Source: Pseudohongiella sp.
Lineage (GTDB): Bacteria; Pseudomonadota; Gammaproteobacteria; Pseudomonadales; Pseudohongiellaceae
Assembly (NCBI RefSeq): GCF_011050365.1
Contig: NZ_DRFV01000003.1
Location: 124,001-188,000 of the forward strand
Direction: 5' to 3'
Length of the DNA: 64,000 nt
Below are positions 54,541-63,198 of this stretch, piece by piece. A program made the translations under genes and the position numbers. The number at the start of each line of letters is the position of its first letter. The first letter of the stretch is position 1. Under the pieces are notes generated by a model. It did not search any database and was not told the DNA's origin. It saw only the letters and a program-made list of their open reading frames with translations.

Positions 54541-56658
54541 TCAATTCCCCCGCGAACTGTCGCCACTGGGGCGGGTGACGGGGAACAGTAAACGGAACTG
54601 CGCACCCTGGTCACTGTTGCTACACATAATCTGGGCATTCATCGCATCCAGCAACTTTTTCACCACACTCAAACCCAGACCGGCATGCGCAGCGCCCTTG
54701 CTGCTCACACCCGGCGCGAACAGGCTGGACATGACCTGCTCTGACAGCCCGCCACCGGTGTCCTCAATGGTCAGCGCGAGATGCGGACGACCGTTGACCA
54801 TCACCCGCCCCTGTGATCGTAATGTCAGTGTGCCGCCGGCGGACATCGCCTCCACGGCGTTCTTGATCAGATTGGTCAATACCTGCTTCAGTTCTGCTTT
54901 ATTCAGCAACATAGGTTGCAGCGATACATCCAGCTCCAGACTGACCTTGATGTCGCGCGCGGCGCACATGGATTCGCGGAAAATTCTCGCCAGGTCATCA
55001 ATCACGGCATTAACATCAACCCACTCGGACTCCGGCTGCTGGTCGGGTTTATTCAGTCTGAGCAGAATACTGCCGACCCGGTCTATTTCTTCGCGCAGAA
55101 TCGCGAACTCCTTGTCGGTATCCTTACTGTCTCCCAGCTTCAGGCGCAAAATTTCCAGGTAATTATTGATGACGCTGAGCGGGTTGCTGGCTTCGTGCAC
55201 TGCCTCGCTGATGCGCGCTGCCTCACTGCCATGAGCCGGTTTTCCGGGCTCCTCGCTGTTCGCCGTGCTGCCAAACAGGGCAGTGACCTCATGCAGCAAT
55301 GTTTGCCACAAATCCGAGTTTTTCTGCTGTTGGGAAACCGTTACCGGACTGGCACCGGCCACCAGCACACCACGCTGGCCATTACCTTTGAATGGCAGGC
55401 AAATCAGCCCGGGCTGGCGACAGTAACGCAGGAGTTGCTCATCGACCATGCTCAGGGCATGACCGCCGGCCTGATCACTGCCTGTCACTTGCTGACCGGC
55501 AAAGCTGCGCTGAACAAGGCTGTCATTGCCATCGACATTGAGAACAAAGTCGGCAACGCCGGGCTTGTCAGCGGCTTCGCCCAGACTTGCCTCCAACGCA
55601 CCCTGCTCCTCTCGCAGATGGAAAATCACATATTTTTCGAAACCAAAGCTCAGATACAGGGCCCGTCCGATCGCATCCGACCCCATGAGACCGCCAGAAT
55701 CCGCAGCGGCGTCTCTGGGCAGCGTCTGACGCAGGGCCTGTAGCTGGGTAAGTTGGCCCAGCTTCTCGCCCAGCGCGCGATTGGCCTGCTGCGCCATCGC
55801 CAGGTCTTCCTGCTCTCCCGAAGCCACGCCCAGGCCACCGGCTATGCGCCGGACATCAGCTTCAATACGGCTATGCAATTCGCGTAATAAATCTTCATTA
55901 AAACCAAAAAGATCATTGGCTACAGCCAGTACCCTGTCATCCAGCTCTGTCTGACCACTGAGCAGGCTACTGAGATTAACGATCTTGACCAGGTGATGAG
56001 CGTGCTTGATCTCAGCGCCAGCGGCATGGTGATAACGCAAGGCATCGGCCATGAAGTTATCCATCTGCCAACTATCCAGCAGCGTTGCGCCCAGCTCCGG
56101 GTGCGTCATATCAAATGCGTGACGCTCGGCCTCCAGTAACTGCAGATCATCCCGAGCAGTCGCCGCCAGCAGCGGCAAATATTCGCTATCGTTCTCCGCC
56201 AGCAGGCACAGCTGGCCGACATCCATCAACAGACCGCACAGATATGCCTGCGACTGGGCCTGATAACCGGTCAGACTGGCAAAGGTTTGCGCGCTATGCG
56301 CTGACACCAGTGACCGGTGCCAGAAACGACGCATGAATTGTTGATGGTCTTTATCAAAGTAGCTGAAGTACTGCTTTACCGCCGCGGTTATTACGAGCGT
56401 TCTGACCGTATCGATCCCCAGGCACATGAGCGCCCGGTCGACGGTATCACAGCTATGCTGGCGACGATAAAAACTTGAGTTGGCGACGGCAATCAGCCGG
56501 GCGGACATGGCACTGTCCTGGCGAATAATACTGCCAAGATGTTGAAAATCAGCAGATTCCTGACTGACAGCGTCAAGGATGCGAACCAGTACCTGCGGCA
56601 GACTGGGGAGTTTGTTCAGGGTCAAATGGGTGGGTACTCGTTGTTTTTCCACCGTCAT
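54541..56658 (-). CDS. HDOD domain fused to a histidine kinase
   Basis: 705 residues from the ATG at 56658; an in-frame ATG at 56787 would add 43 doubtful residues. An N-terminal HDOD domain (LPSLPQVLVRILDAVSQES ... YLCGLLMDVGQLCLL) is followed by a GAF-like region (360-480) and a C-terminal kinase: ISEAVHEASNPLSVINNYLE with the His, NLIKNAVEAM (N box), EDTGGG and HAGLGLSVVKKLL. No membrane segment, so cytoplasmic. The stop almost touches the start of the REC-GGDEF-EAL gene, making it a likely cognate pair. Confidence 0.9.
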   Translation of the reverse strand: MTVEKQRVPTHLTLNKLPSLPQVLVRILDAVSQESADFQHLGSIIRQDSAMSARLIAVANSSFYRRQHSCDTVDRALMCLGIDTVRTLVITAAVKQYFSYFDKDHQQFMRRFWHRSLVSAHSAQTFASLTGYQAQSQAYLCGLLMDVGQLCLLAENDSEYLPLLAATARDDLQLLEAERHAFDMTHPELGATLLDSWQMDNFMADALRYHHAAGAEIKHAHHLVKIVNLSSLLSGQTELDDRVLAVANDLFGFNEDLLRELHSRIEADVRRIAGGLGVASGEQEDLAMAQQANRALGEKLGQLTQLQALRQTLPRDAAADSGGLMGSDAIGRALYLSFGFEKYVIFHLREEQGALEASLGEAADKPGVADFVLNVDGNDSLVQRSFAGQQVTGSDQAGGHALSMVDEQLLRYCRQPGLICLPFKGNGQRGVLVAGASPVTVSQQQKNSDLWQTLLHEVTALFGSTANSEEPGKPAHGSEAARISEAVHEASNPLSVINNYLEILRLKLGDSKDTDKEFAILREEIDRVGSILLRLNKPDQQPESEWVDVNAVIDDLARIFRESMCAARDIKVSLELDVSLQPMLLNKAELKQVLTNLIKNAVEAMSAGGTLTLRSQGRVMVNGRPHLALTIEDTGGGLSEQVMSSLFAPGVSSKGAAHAGLGLSVVKKLLDAMNAQIMCSNSDQGAQFRLLFPVTRPSGDSSRGN

Positions 56659-56908
56659 GGGCTTAACCGTGTCAACAGATCCTGCGTTATTGTCAGTGTC
56701 CTTGAATTCGTATATCACTACGTGGCTGACGCAGCCTGCGCCGAGTATACTCAATGAATCGCCTACTGACCACTGCAAGCCTGTCATTAGTATGGAAATT
56801 CTTGTTGCACGGGGAGACTTGTCGCTTTATGCTTGGTGGCTTGAACAAGTGTCCGGCAGCAAACGGTTTCAAACCAACTGAAAACGCACCAATCACCACG
56901 TGAAGCTA

Positions 56909-58351
56909 ATGGCTACCGTCGAATTACCTCTGGATAATTCTGCTAAAAAAAGCCTGACTCAGGCCCGCACCACTGCCCCCCATGTCATCGCAATCACTAG
57001 CGGCAAGGGTGGCGTCGGCAAATCCAGCATCTCCGTTAACCTGGGCATCGCGCTATCCCGGATGGGCCGCAAAGTCTGTCTGTTTGATGCCGATACCGGC
57101 CTGGCCAATATCAACATCCTGCTGGGACTGACACCAAAACTCAGCCTCGAGCATGTCCTGTTCGGCAACAAGTCCATTAACGATGTGATGCTGGAGGGTC
57201 CGCACGGCCTGAAAGTCATTCCCGGCGCCAATGGCATCGTTGAGTGCGTCAGGTTGCAACCCAGACAGCACATGCAGCTGACCCGCCAGTTGGCAGAGGT
57301 AGAAGGAGAGTACGATTATCTGCTGGTAGATACCGCTGCCGGTATCGGCGATGACACCATGGATTTTGTGCGCGCTGCGCAGCAGACCATTATTGTTGTG
57401 ACCACCGAGCCGACGTCGCTTACCGATGCATTTTCCATGATAAAACTGCTACGCAGGCGCGGCAAAAAAAGCCATTTCCATGTCATCGTCAATATGTGCG
57501 CCAGCACCAAACAGGCACGTGAGGTTTTCCATCGCTTCTCCGGCGCAGTAGAAAAATATATCGGTATAAAACTGAACTACCTGGGATTTATCCTGCAGGA
57601 CGAGAGTCTGCGCGCCGCCGTCACCATGCAGTCTCCGGTCACGCTTTTCCCCGAAACAGACCCTTCGTGTAAAAATTTTTTCCGCCTGGGACAGGCCCTG
57701 GAGGACTCACTGGGCGCTCTCACCCCCAAAGCATCTTTCAGCGCGTACTGGCAAAGCCAGTATCGCCAACAACAGCACTCCCGGCCTATGCAGAACCGTT
57801 TATCCGCGACAGCATCCGATCACAATCAGCGTCGGGCCACTCACCGTAACCACAGTGGCAACGGATCACGGAGCAATGAGACCCAGCAGGAGTCATTGAG
57901 CAAACTGAGAACGCGGCTACTGACCCTGATTGCCCAGCGCGATATGCCGGCATCGGCCTTCATCGCGCTCATTAATGAACTGAACAAGGCCGTGCAACAC
58001 GTCTATCCTGACACCCGGAACGCCACACCGGCGCGGAGCAACCCTGAGCAGGTCATCAGCCCTGAGCCCATAAACAGCCATAAGCGTGTAAACAGTCCTG
58101 AGCCGATAAACAGCCCTGAGCCCATAAACAGCCCTGAGCGCACAAAAAGCCCTGAGCCAACAACAAACCCTGAACAGAACAGCGCCCCGGCGCCGGCAGA
58201 CCCGCGCCCCTGCAACCCGGACACAACACTAAAACATCACTACAATGAACACCGCTTTGGCTCCCAACAACAACTCCTGGCCAGGCTACGCCAGCACACC
58301 GGGCAGCCGTTGTTACATGTGCTAAATGACCTGGCCGGCACCTCATCATGA
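56909..58351 (+). CDS. FlhG/FleN-like MinD-family ATPase with repeat tail
   Basis: 480 residues from the ATG at 56909; a GTG at 56900 adds three. A deviant Walker A, SGKGGVGKSS, sits near residues 31-40. FDADTGLANINILLGL and LLVDTAAGIGDDTMDFV match FlhG/FleN, ATPases that set flagellar number. After residue 280 or so the protein departs from the family: a polar linker, eight hexapeptide repeats (58040-58183) and a short conserved-looking C-terminus (RFGSQQQLLARLRQHTGQP). It lacks flagellar neighbours. Overlaps the next gene by ATGA. Confidence 0.87.
   Translation: MATVELPLDNSAKKSLTQARTTAPHVIAITSGKGGVGKSSISVNLGIALSRMGRKVCLFDADTGLANINILLGLTPKLSLEHVLFGNKSINDVMLEGPHGLKVIPGANGIVECVRLQPRQHMQLTRQLAEVEGEYDYLLVDTAAGIGDDTMDFVRAAQQTIIVVTTEPTSLTDAFSMIKLLRRRGKKSHFHVIVNMCASTKQAREVFHRFSGAVEKYIGIKLNYLGFILQDESLRAAVTMQSPVTLFPETDPSCKNFFRLGQALEDSLGALTPKASFSAYWQSQYRQQQHSRPMQNRLSATASDHNQRRATHRNHSGNGSRSNETQQESLSKLRTRLLTLIAQRDMPASAFIALINELNKAVQHVYPDTRNATPARSNPEQVISPEPINSHKRVNSPEPINSPEPINSPERTKSPEPTTNPEQNSAPAPADPRPCNPDTTLKHHYNEHRFGSQQQLLARLRQHTGQPLLHVLNDLAGTSS
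58040..58183 (+). repeat. eight in-frame 18-bp repeats (hexapeptide SPEPIN)
   Basis: Eight consecutive 18-base units at 58040, 58058, 58076, 58094, 58112, 58130, 58148 and 58166 encode NPEQVI, SPEPIN, SHKRVN, SPEPIN, SPEPIN, SPERTK, SPEPTT and NPEQNS. Units two, four and five are nearly identical at DNA level, suggesting recent slippage or unequal exchange. They lie in the ATPase linker and stay in frame. Confidence 0.9.
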
Positions 58352-58608
58352 ACAACAGCCTCGCCTACAAATTCCTGGCTGCCGCAGTCATTGGCCTCTT
58401 GCTGCTGGTGCTGCTGGGCCTGGTGTTCATCGGCCTGACCGATCGGACGCGGGAAACAGTCAGCACTGCGCCCCCGCAGGAAGAAGTGCGCCAGCCACGG
58501 GCGCCGGAACCGGCGACCAGCACCGCACCCGGTGCTCAACGCAACACCGCGCCACCACCGATATTCGCAACTGACGTTGCAGATCCCGAAACAGGAAACA
58601 GACCGTGA
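58348..58608 (+). CDS. small single-pass membrane protein
   Basis: 86 residues. One strong membrane segment (AAAVIGLLLLVLLGLVFIGL) near the N-terminus, then a Pro/Ala/Thr-rich tail (TAPPQEEVRQPRAPEPATS) likely in the periplasm. No family recognised. It is embedded in an operon by overlaps at both ends: ATGA with the ATPase and GTGA with the GNAT gene. Confidence 0.7.
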   Translation: MNNSLAYKFLAAAVIGLLLLVLLGLVFIGLTDRTRETVSTAPPQEEVRQPRAPEPATSTAPGAQRNTAPPPIFATDVADPETGNRP

Positions 58609-59273
58609 GCAAGATTCGTATACGCCAGACCCGTCACGACGACATCCCCGCACTGATTGCATTGCAGACACGCATCTACCCCACGATCCCGCCCTGGAAC
58701 AAAATTGATCTGCTGACACAACTGGAGATGTTCCCGCAGGGACAGATTGTCGCAGAGGATGAATCCGGCCTGCTGGGCTGCGCCAGCTCCATCATGGTTG
58801 TGTGGGACGACTGGGCTGAAGAGCATAACTGGTACGAAATCACCAGCGCCGGTACATTCGACAACCACAACTCTGCTGGTCGCACACTTTACGGCGTCGA
58901 GGTTTTTGTTGACCCTGAGTCACAGGGCCAGGGTGTCGGGCACCTGCTTTATGAGGGTCGCCGACAACTGTGCCGTGCCATGAACATGAAACGCATCATT
59001 GTTTGTGGTCGACTGCCTGGATATCAGGCCAATGCTGCGGAAATGAGCGCCGAATATTATGTCCGCAAAGTCATCTGGGGAGATTTTAATGACCCGGTGC
59101 TGAGTTTCCAGTTGCGCGAAGGTTTCAGCTATTGTGGGGTGATGCCGGACTATATCCCCGAAGATGTTGAGTCTTGCGGTTTTGCGTCACTGCTGGTCTG
59201 GCTGAATCCGGACTACGAATCCGATCAACCTACTGTTATTCGCGATGGCATCAGTTTTCAGATCAAAACCTGA
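58605..59273 (+). CDS. GNAT-family N-acetyltransferase
   Basis: 222 residues, GTG start overlapping the previous stop. The acetyl-CoA-binding motif is SQGQGVGHLLYEGRRQLC (Q-x-x-G-x-G), with the beta strand GVEVFVDPES before it. The C-terminal block ESCGFASLLVWLNPDY is typical of a longer GNAT subfamily found beside amidohydrolases in other bacteria. Acceptor unknown. Its end overlaps the convergent GGDEF gene by 16 bp. Confidence 0.85.
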   Translation: MSKIRIRQTRHDDIPALIALQTRIYPTIPPWNKIDLLTQLEMFPQGQIVAEDESGLLGCASSIMVVWDDWAEEHNWYEITSAGTFDNHNSAGRTLYGVEVFVDPESQGQGVGHLLYEGRRQLCRAMNMKRIIVCGRLPGYQANAAEMSAEYYVRKVIWGDFNDPVLSFQLREGFSYCGVMPDYIPEDVESCGFASLLVWLNPDYESDQPTVIRDGISFQIKT

Positions 59274-60448
59274 TCGACTGACGTCAACGCTTTATCGCGA
59301 TACATCATGACATCGGCGCGCCCCAGCATTTCATCAGAACTGTCCCCATCTTCCGGCCATAGTGCGACACCAATACTGACCACCACATCAACTTCCCGGT
59401 GGCTCACCAGCATGGGACCGTTCAAAGAATCACGCAAACGCCGCACAAATTCACCGAGCCTGATCTCAGACGAGACTGCTTCCGGCGCGTCTGTTTCACC
59501 GGCAAAACCACGGGCAATCACAACAAACTCATCACCGCCCAGGCGCCCGGCAAAATCAGCACCGCGGATCGCCTGCCCCAAACGCCCGGCAATGCCAGCA
59601 AGCAATTCATCACCAGCGCTGTGCCCGAAATCATCATTGACCCGCTTGAATCCATTAACATCGATCAGCATGACTGCAAATGGCGCCTCAGTGCGGCGAC
59701 TTTCAATCAGCGTCTGACCCAGGTTCTCGTCAATGCTGCGACGATTAGGCAGCCCGGTCAGGGCATCCTCCCGCGCCATTTGCATCACCTGACGATTGGA
59801 ACGAAAATAACACGCTACTCCCAGGCCGTAAGTCCAGCCAATGGTGAACAGTATCAATCCCAATATCAGGCTCTGGTTGCCTTCTATTTCCAGAGGCGCA
59901 GTACTCACTTCCGTTGCCAGCAACGCGTATCGCCAACGCAGCAGCAGTGCTACTGCAACCAGAACTGCCGAAAAAGCCGCCAGGGAATTGGCCTGAAACT
60001 CATAACGATCCTCTGTACGCCAGCACATGATGATGCCTGCCAGCAACATACCCATGGCCGCAAACGCATCATGAAACAGGAAACGCGCTTGCGGGTAATC
60101 CTTGTTCAGCCAGGCCATCAGCACGATTACCGGCATCGTCATCAACATCAAACGCCACCGCCGCGCCGAGTGATAACCGCGGAACCGCAAACTGCCTTCA
60201 ATGATGTAAAGGACCGCGGACAAACTCATGGAATTGCTCAAAAACGGCCCCAGATTTCCGGGTGCCTGAAGCAGGGTGGCAAAAAACACTGACAGAAAGG
60301 CCAGCACAATAAGAAAGCCTCCGATAGTCCAGTGCAGGACGCCGGGGAGGCTCTTGTTGATACGCCAAAAAATGAACAACACCAGCACCGAGGTTACTGA
60401 TACCAGCGCCAGCGTTATGGCCAAGGTCATGAGATCAAGGTTAATCAT
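59258..60448 (-). CDS. membrane diguanylate cyclase (GGDEF)
   Basis: 396 residues from the ATG at 60448; an in-frame start at 60511 is less likely. About seven membrane segments over residues 1-220 (for example LAITLALVSVTSVLVLFIFW) form an MHYT/7TM-like sensor, then a GGDEF domain with RLGGDEFVVIARG, intact, and the ALTGLPNRRSID entry motif. It should make c-di-GMP from GTP. It follows the iminopeptidase by 34 bp on the same strand. Confidence 0.9.
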   Translation of the reverse strand: MINLDLMTLAITLALVSVTSVLVLFIFWRINKSLPGVLHWTIGGFLIVLAFLSVFFATLLQAPGNLGPFLSNSMSLSAVLYIIEGSLRFRGYHSARRWRLMLMTMPVIVLMAWLNKDYPQARFLFHDAFAAMGMLLAGIIMCWRTEDRYEFQANSLAAFSAVLVAVALLLRWRYALLATEVSTAPLEIEGNQSLILGLILFTIGWTYGLGVACYFRSNRQVMQMAREDALTGLPNRRSIDENLGQTLIESRRTEAPFAVMLIDVNGFKRVNDDFGHSAGDELLAGIAGRLGQAIRGADFAGRLGGDEFVVIARGFAGETDAPEAVSSEIRLGEFVRRLRDSLNGPMLVSHREVDVVVSIGVALWPEDGDSSDEMLGRADVMMYRDKALTSVDQVLI

Positions 60449-60482
60449 GTCAGCGTGGGTTACTCTGCGGGAACTGCCCGCA

Positions 60483-61439
60483 TCAATCAGACCATTTGTC
60501 AGTATATTCAATCATTCTGGCGGTAATGCCGGGCTCCGAGAGGGAATGACCGGCATCAGCGACTATGTGTAGCTCTGACCGAGGCAATGCCTTGTGAAGC
60601 TGCCAGGCGTTTTCCACGGGACATATTACGTCATAACGCCCGTGAACGATCACCGTCCGGATGTTTTTCAGGGCGTCAGCATTATCCAGCAAATAGTTAT
60701 CGTTGGGGAAAAAACCTTTATTGGTAAAATAGTGACACTCGATACGTGCGAACGCATCAGCGAACTGCTCATTGCCGAATTTATCACTCGATGCCGGATC
60801 GAACAGCAGCCTGGAAGTCGAGCCCTCCCAAACCGACCAGGCTTTGGCTGCCCGTTGCCGGATGGCTGCATCGGTGGAAGTCAGACGTCGATAATAGGCT
60901 GCCACCAGATCATCGCGTTCGTCTTCCGCTATCGGCTCGAGATAGGACTGCCAGAGGTCCGGAAACAGTCTCGAACAGCCTTCCTGATAAAACCAGTCTA
61001 TCTCCTTTTTCCTGAGCAGGAAAATACCGCGCAGGAACAGATCAGTGCACACATCGGGGTGAGTAATGGCATAGGACAAAGCCAGTGTCGAGCCCCAGGA
61101 GCCACCAAAAACCGCCCACTGCGGCAGTCCCAGATGTGTGCGCAGCTTCTCGATATCCGCCACCAGATCCCAGGTCGTGTTGTCTTCAATATCGGCGAAC
61201 GGTCGACTATGCCCGCAACCACGCTGGTCAAACAGGATGACGTGCCACTTCTTCGGATCGAAGTAGCGACGATAGTCAGGCATCAAGCCGCCACCAGGGC
61301 CACCATGCAGAAACACAACAGGTTTACCGGCAGGATTGCCAACTTGCTCGTAGTAAAGCGTGTGGCGTTCGGAGACTGGCAAAAAATCGCTGTTAAACGG
61401 TTCAATGGCTGGATACAGATCTGCAGATGGGCCTGTCAT
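60483..61439 (-). CDS. pip: proline iminopeptidase
   Basis: 318 residues, an alpha/beta-hydrolase peptidase of family S33 that removes N-terminal proline. HGGPGGG (45-51) at the oxyanion site, FDQRGCGHSRP (70-80), the nucleophile Ser114 in GGSWGS, then the Asp in GRYDVICPV and the His in ADAGHSLSEPG complete the triad. Length matches the family. Flanked by EAL and GGDEF genes on the same strand. Confidence 0.96.
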   Translation of the reverse strand: MTGPSADLYPAIEPFNSDFLPVSERHTLYYEQVGNPAGKPVVFLHGGPGGGLMPDYRRYFDPKKWHVILFDQRGCGHSRPFADIEDNTTWDLVADIEKLRTHLGLPQWAVFGGSWGSTLALSYAITHPDVCTDLFLRGIFLLRKKEIDWFYQEGCSRLFPDLWQSYLEPIAEDERDDLVAAYYRRLTSTDAAIRQRAAKAWSVWEGSTSRLLFDPASSDKFGNEQFADAFARIECHYFTNKGFFPNDNYLLDNADALKNIRTVIVHGRYDVICPVENAWQLHKALPRSELHIVADAGHSLSEPGITARMIEYTDKWSD

Positions 61440-61482
61440 GGTGCTTGAGTCCAGGTGTGTTGGCGATGATTGAAAATGTCGG

Positions 61483-63039
61483 TCAACTCAGTTTGGCGAT
61501 CAGTTCGGACGGCGCTATCGCCTTGCTGAACAGCCAGCCTTGTGCATATTCGACATCATGTTCACTTAAGTACCGCGCCTGGGCTTCGGTTTCAACACCC
61601 TCGGCAATCAATTTCAGATTCAGGGTTCGTGCCATCTTGATGATGTGCAACACAACCCGATTGGTCGCCGCCTCAGTATCAATGGCCTCAACAAACAACC
61701 GATCAATCTTGAGACAGTCGAACTGCATGGTCTCAAGATAGGACAGGCTGCAGTATCCGGTACCAAAATCATCTATCGCCACCCGAATACCCTGATTGCG
61801 CATCGCCGCAATGACCGACTTGGCAGCGCTGGCATCCACCAGCATGCGCTCAGTCAGCTCCACCACAATCTGCCCCCCTTTGACCCCACTGCCCTGCACC
61901 ATGGTCATCAAACTGTCCAGGGTCTTGCCCGTCTGCAGGTCTTTGGCGGAGAGATTAAGAGTGAGAAAGAAGTCCGGGTTGTTACGTAATGTCGCCACCA
62001 TATCCCGGCTGGCAAGCTCAATGACTTTTTCTGTTAACAGGCCGATCAGGCCACTGTGCTCGGCAACCGGAATAAATTCATCAGGCTGCATGATGCGGCC
62101 GTCTTTGCGACGCCAGCGTACCAGGGCTTCAGCACCAACCCATTGCCGGGTGCGCAGATCCACCACAGGCTGGTATTCCAGATAGAACTCGTTTTGACGC
62201 AGCCCTTGCCGAATCTGCACCGGCAACGACACCTGCATGCGCGCAACATAGATGACTGATCCGGTCAGGATAGCAGCGGTGGCCAGTCCGATAGGCAACA
62301 ATACCCAAATGAAAGTCCATACGCGCTCACCAAGATAACGGGCAGGGATTGCCGCGATCGCGGCGGTCTGGGCGACCTGCTCCGAGCGCACCACGCCAAC
62401 GATAAAACCATTGCTGATAAATGCGGCCTCTGGCAAGTCATCGACCGCGGACATCCACTGAGGATCAACGTCGCCACTTGAGGTTCTGAGCTCGCCGCTG
62501 GCCGGGTCGAAGGTCGCAAACAAAACACCCTCTTGATCCACCACCAGATCTACCGCCTGACTGCGGTGTGCCATGGCGATAAATCCGTCACGCTCAATGG
62601 AAATGTAGGGGGTCTGTGACGATAGCGGCATCGGTGCATTCAGGCGCAACCGCGATCCCGTTGGGGTAATACTGTCGGGCGGGCCCAAAGCCAGTCCGTC
62701 TCCATGCAGGCCCAACGTTGAGCAGATCATGGACTCTCCACTCACCGCGCCGACAACTTTCATGAACTCCATGCTGATGCCCAACTGTCGCATCTGGTTG
62801 AGCATGGTATCCGAACACGAGTCCCCCGTGTTTTCGGCAATAAGGGAGTCGATGGCTTCCTGCATCTGGTCTACAGCGCGATCCGAGCGGGCAGCCACAG
62901 AGCGTGCGTAGCTGATAACTCTGTCAAATTCGGCAGCCAGACCCTGTTGTTGTGCCAGATAGATTGCAGCTAAAACAGGGCCGATCGCAGTGACAAGAGC
63001 CACTGCAATGATGAATTTCAAAGCTCTGGATCGACGCAT
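61483..63039 (-). CDS. CSS-motif EAL phosphodiesterase (PdeC-like)
   Basis: 518 residues from the ATG at 63039 (AAGG upstream). Membrane segment near residues 8-26, a periplasmic CSS-like sensor with Cys in GDSCSDTM and MICSTLG, a second membrane segment (WVLLPIGLATAAILTGSVIY), then an EAL domain: VGAEALVRWRRKDG, VELTERML, DDFGTGYCSLSYLETM and KIDRLFV, all consistent with c-di-GMP hydrolysis. In E. coli the paired Cys of PdeC control activity by disulfide state. First gene of a minus-strand run with pip and the GGDEF gene. Confidence 0.92.
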   Translation of the reverse strand: MRRSRALKFIIAVALVTAIGPVLAAIYLAQQQGLAAEFDRVISYARSVAARSDRAVDQMQEAIDSLIAENTGDSCSDTMLNQMRQLGISMEFMKVVGAVSGESMICSTLGLHGDGLALGPPDSITPTGSRLRLNAPMPLSSQTPYISIERDGFIAMAHRSQAVDLVVDQEGVLFATFDPASGELRTSSGDVDPQWMSAVDDLPEAAFISNGFIVGVVRSEQVAQTAAIAAIPARYLGERVWTFIWVLLPIGLATAAILTGSVIYVARMQVSLPVQIRQGLRQNEFYLEYQPVVDLRTRQWVGAEALVRWRRKDGRIMQPDEFIPVAEHSGLIGLLTEKVIELASRDMVATLRNNPDFFLTLNLSAKDLQTGKTLDSLMTMVQGSGVKGGQIVVELTERMLVDASAAKSVIAAMRNQGIRVAIDDFGTGYCSLSYLETMQFDCLKIDRLFVEAIDTEAATNRVVLHIIKMARTLNLKLIAEGVETEAQARYLSEHDVEYAQGWLFSKAIAPSELIAKLS

Positions 63040-63198
63040 TGTACCTTGTTCCTGATCGGCGATGCCGCACGTCGTTGTCATTATGATTCTGGGAGTGCAA
63101 CACCTGACCGGCATAAACCTGCCGGTACTTGAAGACTACACGTTTCCGGAAAAAGGTCAATTATCAATGGCATCGGTGAACTGAAACTGTGCCGGGTA

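Noticed and set aside
54916-55743. 275-codon plus-strand frame within the HDOD-kinase gene
   Set aside because: Antisense shadow; composition is unlike a real protein.
58040-58183. CRISPR array
   Set aside because: The 18-bp repeats are contiguous without spacers, stay in frame and sit within a coding region.
58003-58224. Antisense frame with GSGLF repeats
   Set aside because: It is the reverse image of the 18-bp repeats in the ATPase gene.
59399-61448. Two long plus-strand frames over the GGDEF and pip genes
   Set aside because: Both are shadows of clearly conserved minus-strand genes.
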